Notes: generated from the sequence alone by a model not told the origin. DNA of 64,000 nt from Owenia fusiformis (GCA_903813345.2 CAIIXF020000009.1:36265759-36329758), one strand, 5' to 3'. Shown: positions 1 through 13,625, numbered from the stretch's first letter. Numbers and translations: made by a program.

Positions 1-2487
1 ATTATAATAACTACTGTAAGCATATTAAAGATTATTTAAGATCCCAAAATAGACCATCGAGGGCTCAGTCCTCAATAACGCCATAGAAATACAAGAAAAT
101 AAAATTCTGTTATCATTGTTCTGAATCATTTAGAAATGGGATTGAGTTAATATAATTACACAAAGAAAAAATTGATTCCTTATAGATAAGTCAGGAGCCA
201 ACCAAATTAAACCTTGTCTTCTTCAGCGAATCATTAATTATCTTTGTGAAGTTATTGCATTATCCCAAGAATAACTATTCAACAGGAAACTCTAAATTGA
301 TTTTTGGATTAAGTTGCGAACTGATGACATTTTCTGATCTCATGACTTGCTCTGTTGAATTATATTATATTAGCAAGTCTAAGCGAGGTCCAGGCATCTC
401 TCATGAAGCACTGAGACATAGGAACAAATGAATAATGTCATAGTAAACCCATAATTCATTGTTATATCTCTTTAAGAGAACTCTATCTCTCTCCAAAGCA
501 AAATAAAATTAGGAAGCATGAAAATTATAGTGCTGATGGTAAATTATGTAATTGTTGACTCTTGAAGAAGTAGACTGGGTGAATAATATACTTCCTGATT
601 TCCTTCAACCAAAATGGGAGATTCAGAATTACAGCCTTTTGTAGCAGCCATATGTAGGCTAGAACCCCCCCCCTACCCACCCCTAGACACACCTGTTCTC
701 CTTCACCTCTTGTGGACTGAGGTGAATAACAAGGGACTGGGTATGCACAAAAGGCAACTCCAAAATGCAACTAGGCATTAACATGCAAAATGTCACCACC
801 TAACACATGTTACAGATGCAGACTGCCAAATGCCAAAAATTGACTGACGAAACATCATCCACAAAAAATTGGAGACTATAACAATATGTAAACATTTGTG
901 GGAGTGACATAAAACATGCACCTACATCTACATTGTACAACCCGCCAATATTGCAAAAATTCACTATTCCACAATTCTATATTTTCCAACAAATTGATTT
1001 CTAAAGCAGTAATTGCACATCACTTTTTGACATAGAAGAAGATTTGATGTCACATCCATGAAATTGCTTTTTCACACCAGTATAAAATGATGATCATGTA
1101 TAGCCTAACACTGGCTGTTCTGTATATGATCCAGTTTGATACTACTGTAGTGTAAGTAGAGTGGTAGCTTACACTTACTAATAAAGGCAAGGGGAAACAT
1201 TTGAAAAAGATTATTACCTAATACTTCATTGTGCAGGTACGGTGAATGAATTATTAATTAAACTTGCCAATGATCATGGGGGTTTATCTATAATTTGATT
1301 AATAAATGTGTGATTCACCATTAGGTGATAACATCTTTTCATAAATCATTCGTCTTGCGAATCGGGGCTTTTTGTATATCATAAAAGCCTAGTTATTATC
1401 AGATATTGGATCCTGGGTCTTCAAAAATCACAAATCCCTCACCTTTTCAATAAAGTCAATTGAAAATGTGCACAAAATCTAACACAGAAAATCTGACATT
1501 GACTTCCAAAATGTGCAAAATATGAACTAATTACAAAATTAGAACAAGTTTTGTGAAGCGTGAAATCGAGACTGGGAACAAGAGTTGAATATACGCCAAG
1601 GAATCAAAAGACAGTGACAGGCACTGATATTGTGAAACAAATATTTCATTCTACTTTTGGTGAATACCCGTGGCATTTTCAGAGGAAATATGTGAAAGAT
1701 TCACAGGTATTCACCTCAACAGAATAAAATATTTCCAATTTATTCCATTAGTACAACTCTTGAGAAATACCTCCTAAATAAAATTGATGTTTGAAAAGCC
1801 CATACTCAATCCCATATTAGTTCAAATCCCATATCCAATCTTGTATTAACCAAAATCCCTCCTTATCCAATCCCATATTAGAATCTGTGGAACAGCGAAC
1901 TTTGACATGATTGTATACAGAACAAACTATTGAAGTTGAAAATTGATTATTGTGCTTAATTATAACAAACCATTGTACGAGAACTTCCTATTTCCCTTTC
2001 CCAAATTAATTTACAGTATCGAAAGTAAAATAATGACTCACTAGTTTACATTGAATAGCATGCCAACACGGCCCATTTGATTGAAAGTGACAAATGTTGA
2101 TTGATCTTATAACATAACAGAAGCCTACAATGACATTTTCATTGTGATAAGTGAATGAAATATAGATATTATTGATTTCTATATTACTGTTTATCTCCCA
2201 GCAATGCTCATCCTGGATGTTTTTCCTCTTATTCATTATCTATATCGCGATTATTGCCTCATAATAAAAAGATATACAATTACAAATTTTATTGATAAAG
2301 TGGCATTCATAAATGCAGATTTAAAATGGAAAATATTTATTTTTAAAACTTTGATAAAGGTTAGGTTGTTCTTAATTGAACTCCTTTAATATTGTTGTAA
2401 AGTTTTTGTTCATCAAAAATTAGACTGAGTAATCTGATGATTCAATCAAAAATCCTTCTTCTAAATATTTTTGGCCACATTTGAAAA
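1..2487. other. intergenic, no gene recognised
   Basis: I see no convincing coding exon here. Open frames are short and AT-rich, without conserved motifs. The stretch contains a poly-C run near 666-675 and one short dispersed repeat (780-911). Exons of an unrecognised gene could be missed at this level of inspection. Confidence 0.5.
780..911 (-). repeat. short MITE-like repeat with GTCACCACC end (family copy a)
   Basis: In the plus direction the segment starts with AACATGCAAAATGTCACCACC and ends near GGAGACTATAACAATATG followed by GTGACAT. The reverse complement matches the ends of copies at 34378-34521, 35479-37002 and 45533-45684. All share a left end like TATGTCACCA and a right end like GGTGGTGACAT followed by CATGTTAATGCC. 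No coding capacity is visible, so this is most likely a non-autonomous DNA element. The copy is diverged. Confidence 0.55.
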
Positions 2488-2669
2488 TACAGTAAAACTT
2501 GTGTATAGTGAACATTTTTTTGCCAAGAAAAAACGTTCACTGTAGATAGGTGTTCACTAGAGAGAGGGTAATTTATACAGAAGTTAGTGGACTATGTGCG
2601 TAGGAAGGGTGTCCACTAGAGACAGGTGTTCACTAGAGAGAGGTGTTCACTAAGACAGGTTTTACTGTA
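2488..2669. mobile_element. MITE with TA target duplication (Tc1/mariner-like)
   Basis: A 178-bp element at 2490-2667 has terminal inverted repeats of about 25 bp. The left end reads CAGTAAAACTTGTGTATAGT and the right end reads as its near reverse complement (GTTCACTAAGACAGG, then TTTTACTG). TA dinucleotides at 2488-2489 and 2668-2669 look like the target duplication typical of Tc1/mariner elements. The interior carries several GTGTTCACTAGAGA repeats and no ORF. Related single ends occur near 37234 and in tandem at 55428-55595. Confidence 0.7.
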
Positions 2670-5600
2670 TGTGTCAATTTGACTGTCAAATCTTTGAAAA
2701 TTGGGTCTACCGATATATTTGCGAGAAACAAATGCCCCAAATTGTCTTGACTACCAGCTGTAATTTGTAAATTAGCAATTATTTCTGGGGGCTATCTTAC
2801 TGCACTATAAGAATGACATTTGCAGACTTTTAGCATTCTTGCCGTTGTATAATTGATGAGATATTGATCAGCTATTGGTGTTAAATGAAGGACGTGGATG
2901 GCTGACTATGTTAAATGTCACTTGTTTTTCACCTAAATCTGTTTAATATGGATTGGATAGAAGAAAAATCAATAAGATCTAGGTATTGGAAATAAGGTGT
3001 ACAAAGTTTATTCCTAACTTGTATTATTAGATACAAGGTAATTTCATGACACATTTCTCTGAAATTATAATAAAAACCAGACTATCTAACACAAATAATT
3101 TGACATATTTTTGTAAATATCGTTCATAATGAATATGCTACATCACACCTGTCTCCTAATAATAGAGGTTTATCATCCTGGCCTTCGCTATGTAAATTTA
3201 ATAAAAAATATTACATAAGAAAAAGTGTATTGATACTCAAAACAAAAACCCACCAATGGACACCATATTCAATTAATGGTACCTTTTAGAAAATCTCCTA
3301 TTCTTGCGTTCCTTTCAGAAGATTACTTGTGTAACATAATGTGCCCAGTGGGATTTTCTTTCGCAACATATACACTTGGGCTTCAAATTAGAACATATAA
3401 GAGCAGAATGACATCTTTGCTAAAGAAATACAAAGGGTCTGATATTATTACCAGCTTTGTACATTATTTTAGAGAAGAATTATCTATACAGTATTATGGA
3501 AATATACAGGGTGTGCCATAAGCACCAACTAGGCTACTACAAGCTTGATTGACTGCTTTTCAGGAAGAATACAAACAATGAGTGATTAAATTTTGACTGG
3601 TATGCTTAAAACATGAATTTATAATCAAAATAAATAATTAAAGAAAAAAAACAGAACAACCATTTTAAGACCATTTAATAATTAAATTAAAAGAGTTTAA
3701 TACATGTACTTAAGGAGAATAAAGTGAGAGAGTGATATATTAAGCTAAAAAGCTAGCTGAGAAAGATACATATTACAGGTTAACATTTTTGTACTTGATT
3801 AATTGAATTTTGTGATTGCATTTACTCTATTAATCATCTCCCTGATTCAGACCAGTCACTTAAAAATAATTTGGATGAAGCCTAAAGCCCAATTTCCATA
3901 TTCATCAATAGCATGAAGTACTGCATCCTCTTCCTCTACTCTACCATATTCAATGTATAAATAACATCCTTAAGGGGCTGGGTCAATATTTCAATGTTCT
4001 TCAATAAATGTAATTAATTTAGTTAGGTGTTAACCCCCCCCCCATTCCCCCTTCTACCGAAAGATAAATGTTGATTCCACGCATGGTGTAAACCATCATA
4101 CCATGCCTGTCAAACCAAAAATTGCAGAAGACAAAAACCCCAAAAATTAAATATCAATGTCTGTCACCTAATTAAATAGTCCCCTCCCCCTAAAGTAATT
4201 GATTACGTTTTTGACGGACATTGAAATAACAACACTAAGAAAGTGACTAAGAAGAAAAAAGAAAGTAAGAATTCTGGTGTTTTGAAGTCAATTTTGAAAT
4301 AAGAGATCCTTCACTATATAAACCAAATCTGTCGAGTGGTATTCAAGTTAACGCCAAATATGTCAGATTTTGGAGAAAATATTAAATTATCCCTTGTATC
4401 CATGACATTATGCTCATAAAATATGCAGTCATCTTGACTTTCATAAGACAAGATGCACAGAAAACCTGATCACTAAATTAAATAACAGGATTAGGAGATC
4501 TGTAAAATATTAAGTCAATCTGACTTATAATTTATGAGGTATCATGAGTTACAAAGGAATATAAAACAGCTGCCTGGATTCTGAAGTAATGACAGGATGA
4601 AACTTTACCTTTTATAAAAAGCTCATTAAGTCTTACAAATATAAAAGACCTAGACGCAGTAATAGTCTAGTGCAGAAAGACTAGAATGTTATTTTGGGTT
4701 CATATGCATTCTAAAACTTTATTCTGTTGGACAATAAATAAAGTTTAAAGCCTCTTATTTTATTGCAATAAAATGTACCGAGGAAGCACAGACACAAGAA
4801 ACTGCCTGGGAACTGCCTCATAATAATACATTTTAAGGATCTGTCCATGAGACTGACAATAATCTAATCTTAAAAGATGTAGCAAAGACCTGACATGTTC
4901 CTCTTTTTGCAATGTTATTGCAGACTTCCTTGGAATGTTAAGGAAAGTATACCTGCCAGTTGTAAACATAGGATGTAAACATTGAATCAAAGCTCAAATG
5001 TACAGTGTTACAGTTTTGGAGCATCAAAATGGTGCATATTGTGTTTTGGGGTCTTCATTGTGGGATCATAAGCATGTAATATCCCTTTCACGTATTATAT
5101 AACGAAAAACTTCAATAAATCAGAATGGGCACCCTGAGAGCCACTAATATAGTCTAGAATAGTTATAATGTTGATCCTTCACAAAGCCAGGAATCATTTC
5201 AAAAAGATTTGACCAGCAGAATTAAAAAAATTAGTTAGCAAATAATGCATTTTAGCCTAAATGTCTTATTGTACCATGTAATGCTGATTCACTCCCAATT
5301 ACGGTTATGTTTCTTTATTTCCACCATTTGTTTTCCCCTAGCAGGTGATACATGACATAATGATCACCTTTGAGAGTATCAGGTAGAATGCTTTGAGATA
5401 ATAATATAGCAACACAGGTAATAAATATTAGATTCCATTGTAAATATGCATTGTTCTATATACACAAGGCAACAACCAACTTATTGGTAAATCAGTCCTG
5501 TGAAGCAAATACAGACTGTACCCCTGGCAGATGGGGGGGGGGGGCAATTAGTGGGCCTCTATAGGCATAACTTGACCTTTTCAAAGAAATTTTCAAGAAA

Positions 5601-8513
5601 ATAGGCCTTAAATTTTTATTTTAAAGTTTGGGCCCAATTTTTGGTTTAAGTACCATTTGCATTCGTTTGACTTCACTTCTTAAAAGAGAGCTTCGTCTTG
5701 TAGTTTAACTAGACTCTGCACGCAGGGTATGGTTTAAGGGGCCCAAGACTTGAAATTTGGGGCCCCCTTGTCAGTTTCTAGATCCCCCCCTGTGTACTCA
5801 ACAAATATCTTATAGAGATATTTAGTAGCTCAATATCTACATAAAATGTCCCTAAATTCAGAGAAAATTTTAAAAGAGAATTTTTCCATCAACGCAGTAA
5901 CAGCATTTAAAAGATATAATGTCACACTTTCAAAAAAGTGGAGAAATGACATTTCAACAATCAATCAAAATTTTCTGATTTTCAACTATCCAATGTACCA
6001 TATTATGTAAAAATCTACATAAATATGTAAAATAATTCCCATTTCATTAACTATTGGTCATTATAATTATCAAAATTCTCATGATGTTGATGTCCCTTAA
6101 GCATAAATTTCTAGTTGCTAGATGAACCCCCATTAGTGCCATTACCGAACAAATAAGTAAGTACATAATGCAATTTAAAACACTAACAACTAAGTGGACA
6201 TCATGTTTGAACATTAGCCATTGGCCAGATTGCTTTATTACTAAAGCAGTTTCCAAGACCTAGGGACTAAAAGCATTGATTTCTGCTCAGATATTGAATA
6301 CAGCGGTATAGGGAGTATAAATATTGCAGAAACATCAAAGTTTATTGTGTTAGCAACAAGATTGTCTCGAGGCTTTGTCGTCTTGATTACCAGGAAACAC
6401 TATCATACTGCAGAGAGTCGGGAAGGAATTTATAGCCAGTTTGCACGAAAAATACACACAACAAAGCAGCCTTGGCATTACATATATAATTTAGCACGAA
6501 GAAAAAGGCCAAGGGGAACTAATACTATATTAGAAGTTCTATGAGCTTCAAATCAGATTTATGTGTATGAAAAATAAAACATTAATGTCTGTATGACAAA
6601 TAAATTAATAAGTTGTTCAATTTTCTCATCCTTCCCCTTCTCAAGAATTAACGATCACATCAAAGTATCTTTCCGTGACAGAGGACAAAAATATGATTTT
6701 TAATAATCCTTTTTTGGTTTTAACATTTGGCTAGAAATTCATAATTATTATGTAAAACTCGAAGGAAGTCTGACTACATACCATTGCCATCGGTTAATAA
6801 ATAATAAAAAAGCGAAAGTATAGCAAACATAAGATGACCTTGAAATTCATTTACATGGTCACAATACCAAGTAGTCTAGGCCATATTTTTAAGGGCTTTA
6901 TACTATATTATGTATAATTAATGAAAAAGACACGTTCATGATATTGATAGCTGACCAATTACTTCTGTTTTTCTTCTTCATCAACATTAGTTCAGTTCAA
7001 TACAACTTGCTCTAAGACATACACAAGTTGTATAAAGAAACAAAATGTTATCTAAACAGAATGAAATCTAGTTGTTCTATAAGAAACACTGCTCTAGGAC
7101 TGCAAGAGAACAATCACCTTACTAGATATCTGCAACAAAATCTTTTCTATATAGAACACAGACAGATAGTCCACAATGAAAATTTGCATGAAGTATATGG
7201 AACCCATCTATCTAATTTTTTGGTAAATTGACACTTTGTTTACTGGAATACTGACACTTAAAATTATTTATAATTTGTAATACTGACACTTTGAAATTAT
7301 TCAATTTTGAAATACTGACACTTTAAAGAAATCTTTGTCAATCATGAATCAAAATTTTGGCTACTCCATTCTTATATCTGAAACCTAAATAAATAAAATA
7401 ATACAATGATGTCATTAAACATGTCCTCTTCTATGATGTGCACAGAAATACATTCATGAACCTAAATTTTACAGATTTTCCACTGTGAAAATTATGTCCT
7501 AGAGATGTAAATATTTTATTTTTGGCTTGAGTTTTGCCTCTTCTTTTTTATTTTTGGATTCAAGTTAACCCCTCCCCTCAACATTATATGAAATATTATT
7601 TATGATAAAAAATGCTCCCTGGAACAACAAAGGGAAGTCCTTATGACATTTTACAGAGCTAAGTCTAGTCAGAGGGGTTAGTCATCACCACATAGTAATT
7701 ATCCTATCACCCAGGGAATAGTGTTCACAATAACAGAGATCCATATTGCACAAATATTTTAGTTCCTTTTCTATTTGTTATGAATCACAATCAAACAATA
7801 TACATTTATAAGTAAACTGAGAATATATACACAATGATGACATGTTGACAAGATTTTCCAGTATCAAATGTTCAATCTCTTGTTTTTAGAATTCTAGGTC
7901 GATTGAATAATAATTATCCATTCTCATACTCATTGGATCTCAATTCTTACTGCAGATATGATTGCATTTGTAAGAAAGGATATGAAATGAGTATCACAAT
8001 GATATTTATCTGGGAACACGGACATTACGAGATACGGATGCGACTGAATCATACCAACTATTTCTATATACCAAGCAAGTGTCAGCTATATTTTTCAATT
8101 AGGTATGTCAATTTCTATTATTGATACTGCATAGCGGTATATTAGACTGACATACAATGATTTCAGCACTCGATCAATGCTTGCATTAGATCACTCAGCA
8201 CTACTTCTGATAATCATTACTGTCATTGTAAAAGTATAAAATATATTCTAAGAATAGCGTCTCTTTATGGATTTGCCAATGGGAATTTATGGCTCTAATA
8301 GCAAGAAGCTTCTCCTTTTTTACAAAAATTCTACCCACATCATTAGTCTATTTTCATCAGAGATGTAGGCAGAATTGGGATTGTTCTATGGATAATCTCC
8401 ATGGTAACTTTAGAAAGTCCTTGACCTTTCCATTTGACATGCAAGTGACAGGTGAATGACATGGATGTACTCGTGTCATCATTCTTTGAGGGAGAACTTT
8501 TGTAAATGACATC
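2670..8513. other. long stretch without a recognised gene
   Basis: Only short, unsupported frames were found on either strand. The segment carries mononucleotide runs (poly-C near 4035, poly-G near 5532). A TACAGGGTGTGCC motif near 3505 resembles a worn transposon end. No splice-bounded exon with protein similarity was noticed. Confidence 0.4.
7205..7325. repeat. short tandem repeat around AATACTGACACTTT
   Basis: Four spaced occurrences of (AA)TTGACACTTT or AATACTGACACTTT alternate with AT-rich spacers such as AAATTATTCAATTTTG. The repeat unit is roughly 34-40 bp and imperfect. No coding role is apparent. Confidence 0.5.
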
Positions 8514-8927
8514 ATCACGCAGTACAAACTTCGACCGTTAATTTGAATTTTTGACCTACCGGATGTTTGAAAATCAAGGATTACGAGTCTCATACTGCAC
8601 CGTTTTTATTCAAACTTGCTCCATTCAAAGCATCACAAAAATCCCTTTCTGATGGTACATTATTCTCTTAATCAGAGTCTCTACTTCCAGCGGCATTTTG
8701 GTCCCCAGCTGTAAGAAGGCCTTCTAACAGCTGGGGACCAAAACGCTGCTTGAACGAGGGACTCTTTACAATAAAGTAATGCACCGACAGAAAGGCAATT
8801 TTGTTTTGCTTTTAATGGTATAAGTTTGAAGAAAAACGGTGCAGTATGAGACTCGCAATCCTTGATTTTCAAGCAGCTGGTAGGTCAAAAATTCAAATTA
8901 ACGGTCGAAGTTTGTACCGCGTGATCA
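8514..8927. mobile_element. 414-bp foldback element (imperfect full-length palindrome)
   Basis: The outer arms read CATCACGCAGTACAAACTTC on the left and, reverse complemented, GATCACGCGGTACAAACTTC from the right. The two halves then match almost continuously: GACCGTTAATTTGAATTTTT, CAAGGATTACGAGTCTCATA and GTGCAGTATGAGACTCGCAA are mirrored. The centre is tight, with GGTCCCCAGCTG and CAGCTGGGGACC flanking a short AAGGCCTT-containing loop. The arms differ at about one position in five, so the structure is not new. No ORF of interest lies inside. It is either a foldback MITE or a template for a long hairpin RNA. Confidence 0.8.
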
Positions 8928-9216
8928 TTACATTTTGTGATATCATTGACAACTGTATCCTAACACACTATGATATCACAAACAACATAAGATGACATCA
9001 TAATTTCAGTTCATTGAAATGTTTGAGATTTAACTGCTAATATTCAATTGGATATTTCGGCCTTTGTTATTTTCAAAGGATTATATATATATAGATACGT
9101 CATTTTCATCCTGAAAAGAATAACTGTACTACTGTATTTTTTAGTTTGAATTCTAGGTTAGATCATTTTGGTTGTAACTCATAATTATATAGATTATGCA
9201 ATAAAGTAGTCCTTAC

Positions 9217-9329
9217 CTTGAAGGTGTAAGGTTTTGCAATGACTTCTAGCAGCAATGTGCTGCAGCAGAACAATATAATCCCAGATGATCTCCAACTCCC
9301 CATCTTTAGCTAAAGCTCTAAATCCCTAT
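9217..9329 (-). CDS. possible 5' coding exon of a secreted protein (unrecognised gene)
   Basis: On the minus strand a TTTTTCCAG acceptor is followed by 26 nt of possible leader. Then an ATG at 9303 opens 29 codons, ending at a good donor (TTCAAG/GTAAGG). The peptide starts MGSWRSSG, continues IILFCCSTLLLEVIA and ends KPYTFK. This has the basic start, hydrophobic core and small residue expected of a signal peptide. A separate splice-donor-bounded segment at 10855-10987 could be an upstream untranslated exon. Downstream exons were not found towards base 1, so they may be far away or outside the window. The splice signals and the signal-like peptide are what I see; a gene is inference. Confidence 0.3.
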
Positions 9330-12291
9330 CTGGAAAAATGGAGATAACAATTTTAGAAATATTAGCAGGAAGGAAAAAACAAGCCCTTTCATTTCAACAT
9401 AATTTTCCAACTCACTTTATACAGGAATTATTTTAATGAATTGATACACTCTGTATTTCTCAATGGACTCAATAATGACTTTACTTATAACTTGAAAAGT
9501 ACTAGGTAGATAATGGAAAGTTAGGTTGAAATAAGATAGCATAAACATCGTATGAACATTCCCAGGAAGATTCCCATGCAAGAGTTGCAAGAGAAGTGAC
9601 AAGAACATTTGTTTCTCCTCTTCATGTTGTTTTCCAAGAGCATGCATAAAAACATAAATAATTATTTCATCCATAACATTTTGACCTCATAACTTAGACG
9701 AACATCTCAGAATGTAATAAAAGATGTATGTATGTCTATTATGCCTGTGTTATTAAACTGTTAATAAAAATGAAAAAATGTCAAGGTTTTTCAAGCAAAG
9801 AAAACTAGGAATAAATTCATATTGACTTGTAACAGATAATAGCTGTGTTTATACTGTACATTATTACCACGCAAGAGAGAAAAATATTATAATTTCAGCT
9901 CAGATGGTATATAGCGAAAAGCATTTTGCAAATGTATTTCAAATGATGAACAATATTATTTTGCTCCCATAATTTTATTTACAACTTACATGTATTCAGT
10001 TTGATGCACAGCTCTAATTTATGGCTCAAACCAAGGTGAACCTCAATTCATTGATGACCTTTTTGTTTTTGTTTATTGGTGCTGGGTGCTAGACTGCATT
10101 GAATGCAGTTCAACCCTAAAGAACTTGGTGCTGTAGCAATGAAGGTACCAGATGATGCATTAAACATACTAGGTACTGCATAGGCAGTACTGCACCACCA
10201 TATTTAAGTTGTATCCAAATTCCAAATTTTGGAAAATGTATAGTTATCCCCAAAATATAAAAATATCTGTTGGGACATAACTGGAATTTGTGGGAAACAT
10301 TCTAGCAAGCAGGAAAACACTAATGTAAGATGTGATAAAACGCTCCAACATGACAGTGTATATATAACTACATGTATATTTTCAACAGATTTCAATAATA
10401 AATTAAAAATAAAATATTCAACACCAAATAGTGAATTTAATTTTATTGTAGGTTCCATTGAGAATCTAAAGAAAATGTATTGTTAATTATTTGAACAATG
10501 CATATTTATTATTAGTCTGTTCATCAACATAATACAAAGAGCAATATATGAGAGATCTCCAATTTCTGAATATTCGACTCAATGTAATTTATGAAATAAT
10601 TACTACCCACATATTACAAAAACATCGCTTATTACTATTAGATGCTAAATCATGAAATAAGAAATCTATCTTATGCATTGAATATGCAATTATAACTCCG
10701 ATTATCCAATGACTAATTATGTTTAACATATTTCTTCAAGTCGCAATATTCCAAGCAAAGATCATTGTTAAATTGAAAAATAGCAATGTAAAACTAAGAT
10801 TTACCCAAAAATGATATATTACAGTACAAAATACAATAATGCAAGGATACTCACCAAAATCTATGATACATGTACCTAAGTTACGATGTCTTATTGTATA
10901 AAATCCAGCTACACCCAGTGATGTTCTGTGTTCTTGATGTTCTACTTCTACAGTACTCACTCCCCTCATAGAAAGATCCAACATAGACTAGTCCATTAAC
11001 TGATGAGTCTGGGTGAGTCTAATATCTCCCAACGAAGGGATGTCAGCCTAGTATGATTCGAGACAATCAATATTCTCAGTCATGATTTCATTTGTATTGT
11101 ATGCGACAGGAATAATATTCACTATTGATCTTGTAGAGGATAATTGAAAATCCCCTATCCAGTGACATCTTTTCTTCATTCCAATGGTGATTACTAACAG
11201 GATTAGGCTGACAGGGCTCAGGATCAATAAAATCTCACTTCAATTTGGGGGATTTGATATTACACCTATTCAAATGCTAATGCAATTCCTTGAGGTAAAA
11301 GGTGACTAAGGGGATCAATATGCAGTAACAAATGATTTATTAGATGCTTTTGTTTGTTGAGAGTTGTTGAGAAATATTTTGAAAGCACGAGCCATGAACA
11401 TCTGCTGGGTTAATATTCAATCTACAAAACAGCACCATACAGATGTGCAATAATTTTCTTGATACTGTAGATTGGATTAATTTGGCCCTACTTTATTTGG
11501 CAATTTTGCAAATTTTGGCATATTGTTAGCTATTAAATTTGGCAGACACTGGGACATTGCTCTTATACCACAAGTTTTTCTTTTTCAGTTTTTTTTATTT
11601 CCCTGGAATTTTTTTGAAACTCCGGTTAAAGATGTAAATTGGTGTTTTTTTTCTAGTTCGCAAAATTTGCCAAAATAAAGTGAGCATCAACTTAACCTAA
11701 TCTTCAGTGGCAATGAAATTTATTTTCCAGGTAGAGAAATTTTAGTCAATGAATGGTATTATGACATCAAGATGTTAGAAAAACTATTACACTTTTAGAA
11801 GTTCTTTTTTAGGTCACCCTGTAAAATTGAAATGACTTGCAAAGTTTTTCCAGAATTCTGTTTAACAGTGAATTTTGATAATAGACTGCATTTTGAAGAA
11901 AATACCCCTATAAATCATGTTCATGTCCTTCAGGAAATGTTTGGAATCAACATTCAATACCTTACATCCACTGTCAAACCACTATATTCCTTCAGTCATA
12001 TGAATGCCTTGATGGATCAAGATAACTTATATAAGGAAGGACTGAAAAAAAACAGGACCATAATGAATGAATCATAATTATAAATCCAAAGTTCTATTTT
12101 CGATCTCCAAATTTCATAGTTTCTCAACAGTCAGAAGGATTGAAATAAATAGTCTGTTATTTTTGTAAAATACCGGGCTTATTTTTTAAAATAATTTTTA
12201 TTGAGGTGCAACTCCAAATGTTTTCTCTCATGCAATATTTCAATCAATTAGACTTATCAAAAGACAGTTAAGACTTCAGACAACAGAGAGT
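9330..12291. other. no recognised gene; possible untranslated exon
   Basis: The only candidate is a minus-strand segment ending at a GATTTTG/GTGAGT donor (10855). If joined to the exon at 9329 it gives no continuous reading frame, so it could only be leader sequence. The rest is AT-rich with no motif noticed. Confidence 0.35.
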
Positions 12292-12371
12292 CAATGTCGT
12301 CCATGTAGGTAACTGTTGGGATTCCCATGTAGTAGTCATTTGTGTGACTATTATCTACATGGACGACATTG
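12292..12371. repeat. perfect 17-bp-arm hairpin with inner stem
   Basis: CAATGTCGTCCATGTAG at 12292-12308 is perfectly mirrored by CTACATGGACGACATTG at 12355-12371. A second stem (TAGTCA/TGACTA) lies inside the loop. The total of about 80 nt is in the size range of a miRNA precursor, but the 46-nt loop and interrupted stem are also compatible with a small palindromic repeat. Confidence 0.6.
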
Positions 12372-12650
12372 CCTCACAGTACTCTATTGATTTTTATGTC
12401 AAAAGCAATGTTTTTCATCTTCAGTGCAGTAAGGTCATTTTCCCAATGTATATCAGCAGATGGATTGAGTCAATGGATCTATATTCTTCTACTTAATTTC
12501 CTTTCATATTATCTTTTAATTTTTTAATTACTTCTTAATTTATCTTGGATTTACTATTCTCTAAGCTTTGAGTATACACTGCGGTCATAATGTCATTGTC
12601 TTAAAACGCAAGGAATATTCTTACATTTATTGACCCCAGTCTAGAATTAA

Positions 12651-12809
12651 GGAATAAATAATGATAGGCCATTCAATATGGTGAAATTCAGCACGAGTTG
12701 GACAGAATGTTGTACAAAGCACGAACCGAAGGTGAGTGCATTTGTACTAACATTCTGTCCAACGAGTGCTGAATTTCACCATATTGAATGGCCTATCATT
12801 ATTTATTCC
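12651..12809. repeat. inverted repeat with about 63-bp near-perfect arms
   Basis: GGAATAAATAATGATAGGCC opens the left arm, and its exact reverse complement closes the right arm at 12809. The arms stay paired through ATTCAATATGGTGAAATTCA and GTTGGACAGAATGTT. The one clear interruption is GAG against CTC. A loop of about 33 nt separates them. The near identity indicates a young inverted duplication or foldback element. Confidence 0.8.
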
Positions 12810-13625
12810 GATTCAAACATAAAAATTAGTAAAAGCCGTGTCTGTGGAACGGGCATGAAGGAAGAATACGCATGCTGTCAAGATTCTGAAGTTGGCCGGA
12901 AAAATTTTAGAATTTGTTTGGGCTGTTCTATTTTACTCCCCGTTTTAGATTTTATACGGTGTATAAACTTGAAGTCAACCATAGTTAAATAGTTACAGTA
13001 GTTACGGAGGGAGTAAAAAAGAACAGCTATCCCCGGACAGAGCCCCAGATGTGCAGCTGAGATGTGACGTCACTCAAAACAATGCAAATTGCAGATTGAA
13101 TAGAGCATGGTCGTGCATCTATGGAGAATTAGAGAACGTTCTATATTGGCTATGCTGCATTCTGATTGGTTGAGAAATTCGAATAGAGCACGGTCATGTT
13201 TGAATATGAGTTACATGTGGTTGAGAATGAGCATTACTCATTTTTTACAAATGATTGACATTTTTCTATTAAAATAGACAATTTGATCACTGAACAGGCT
13301 CATTACACACATTTTAAAACACAATTTGTGTTGATCGGTTGACATATTGGATGAGTGAATATTGAATTGTCAAAGTTAGAGCAACTCCTTCACAGAAATA
13401 TGTGTTGCTCTGGGTTTCAAAATGATTTTATTTGAGACAGAAATATCTATCAATTTGGGCCTTCAAAAGGTTAATCACCATTCTATCACATTATATGAGT
13501 TTCAGTTTAAAACCTCTGAACTTAAGTGTTTAGAAATTGCTTCAATCAGTGGTCTTATGTTCAGTAGAATCACTGTTTACATTATTGACGTTATCAACTT
13601 CTTCACATATTTCTTCATTGTCTTT
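12810..13625. other. spacer beside THUMPD1, no gene
   Basis: The segment includes two related GAATAGAGCA(C/T)GGTC motifs (13097, 13183), a TGACGTCA palindrome near 13067 and an ATGCAAAT octamer near 13082. The plus-strand frame at 13422-13832 is mostly antisense to THUMPD1. Downstream of the THUMPD1 stop this is the likely 3' untranslated or flanking region. Confidence 0.4.

Noticed and set aside
3505-3518. TACAGGGTGTGCC and the distant GACACACCCTGTAC near 40601 as a matched element pair
   Set aside because: They are 37 kb apart with unrelated flanks; each is probably the worn end of a separate old insertion.
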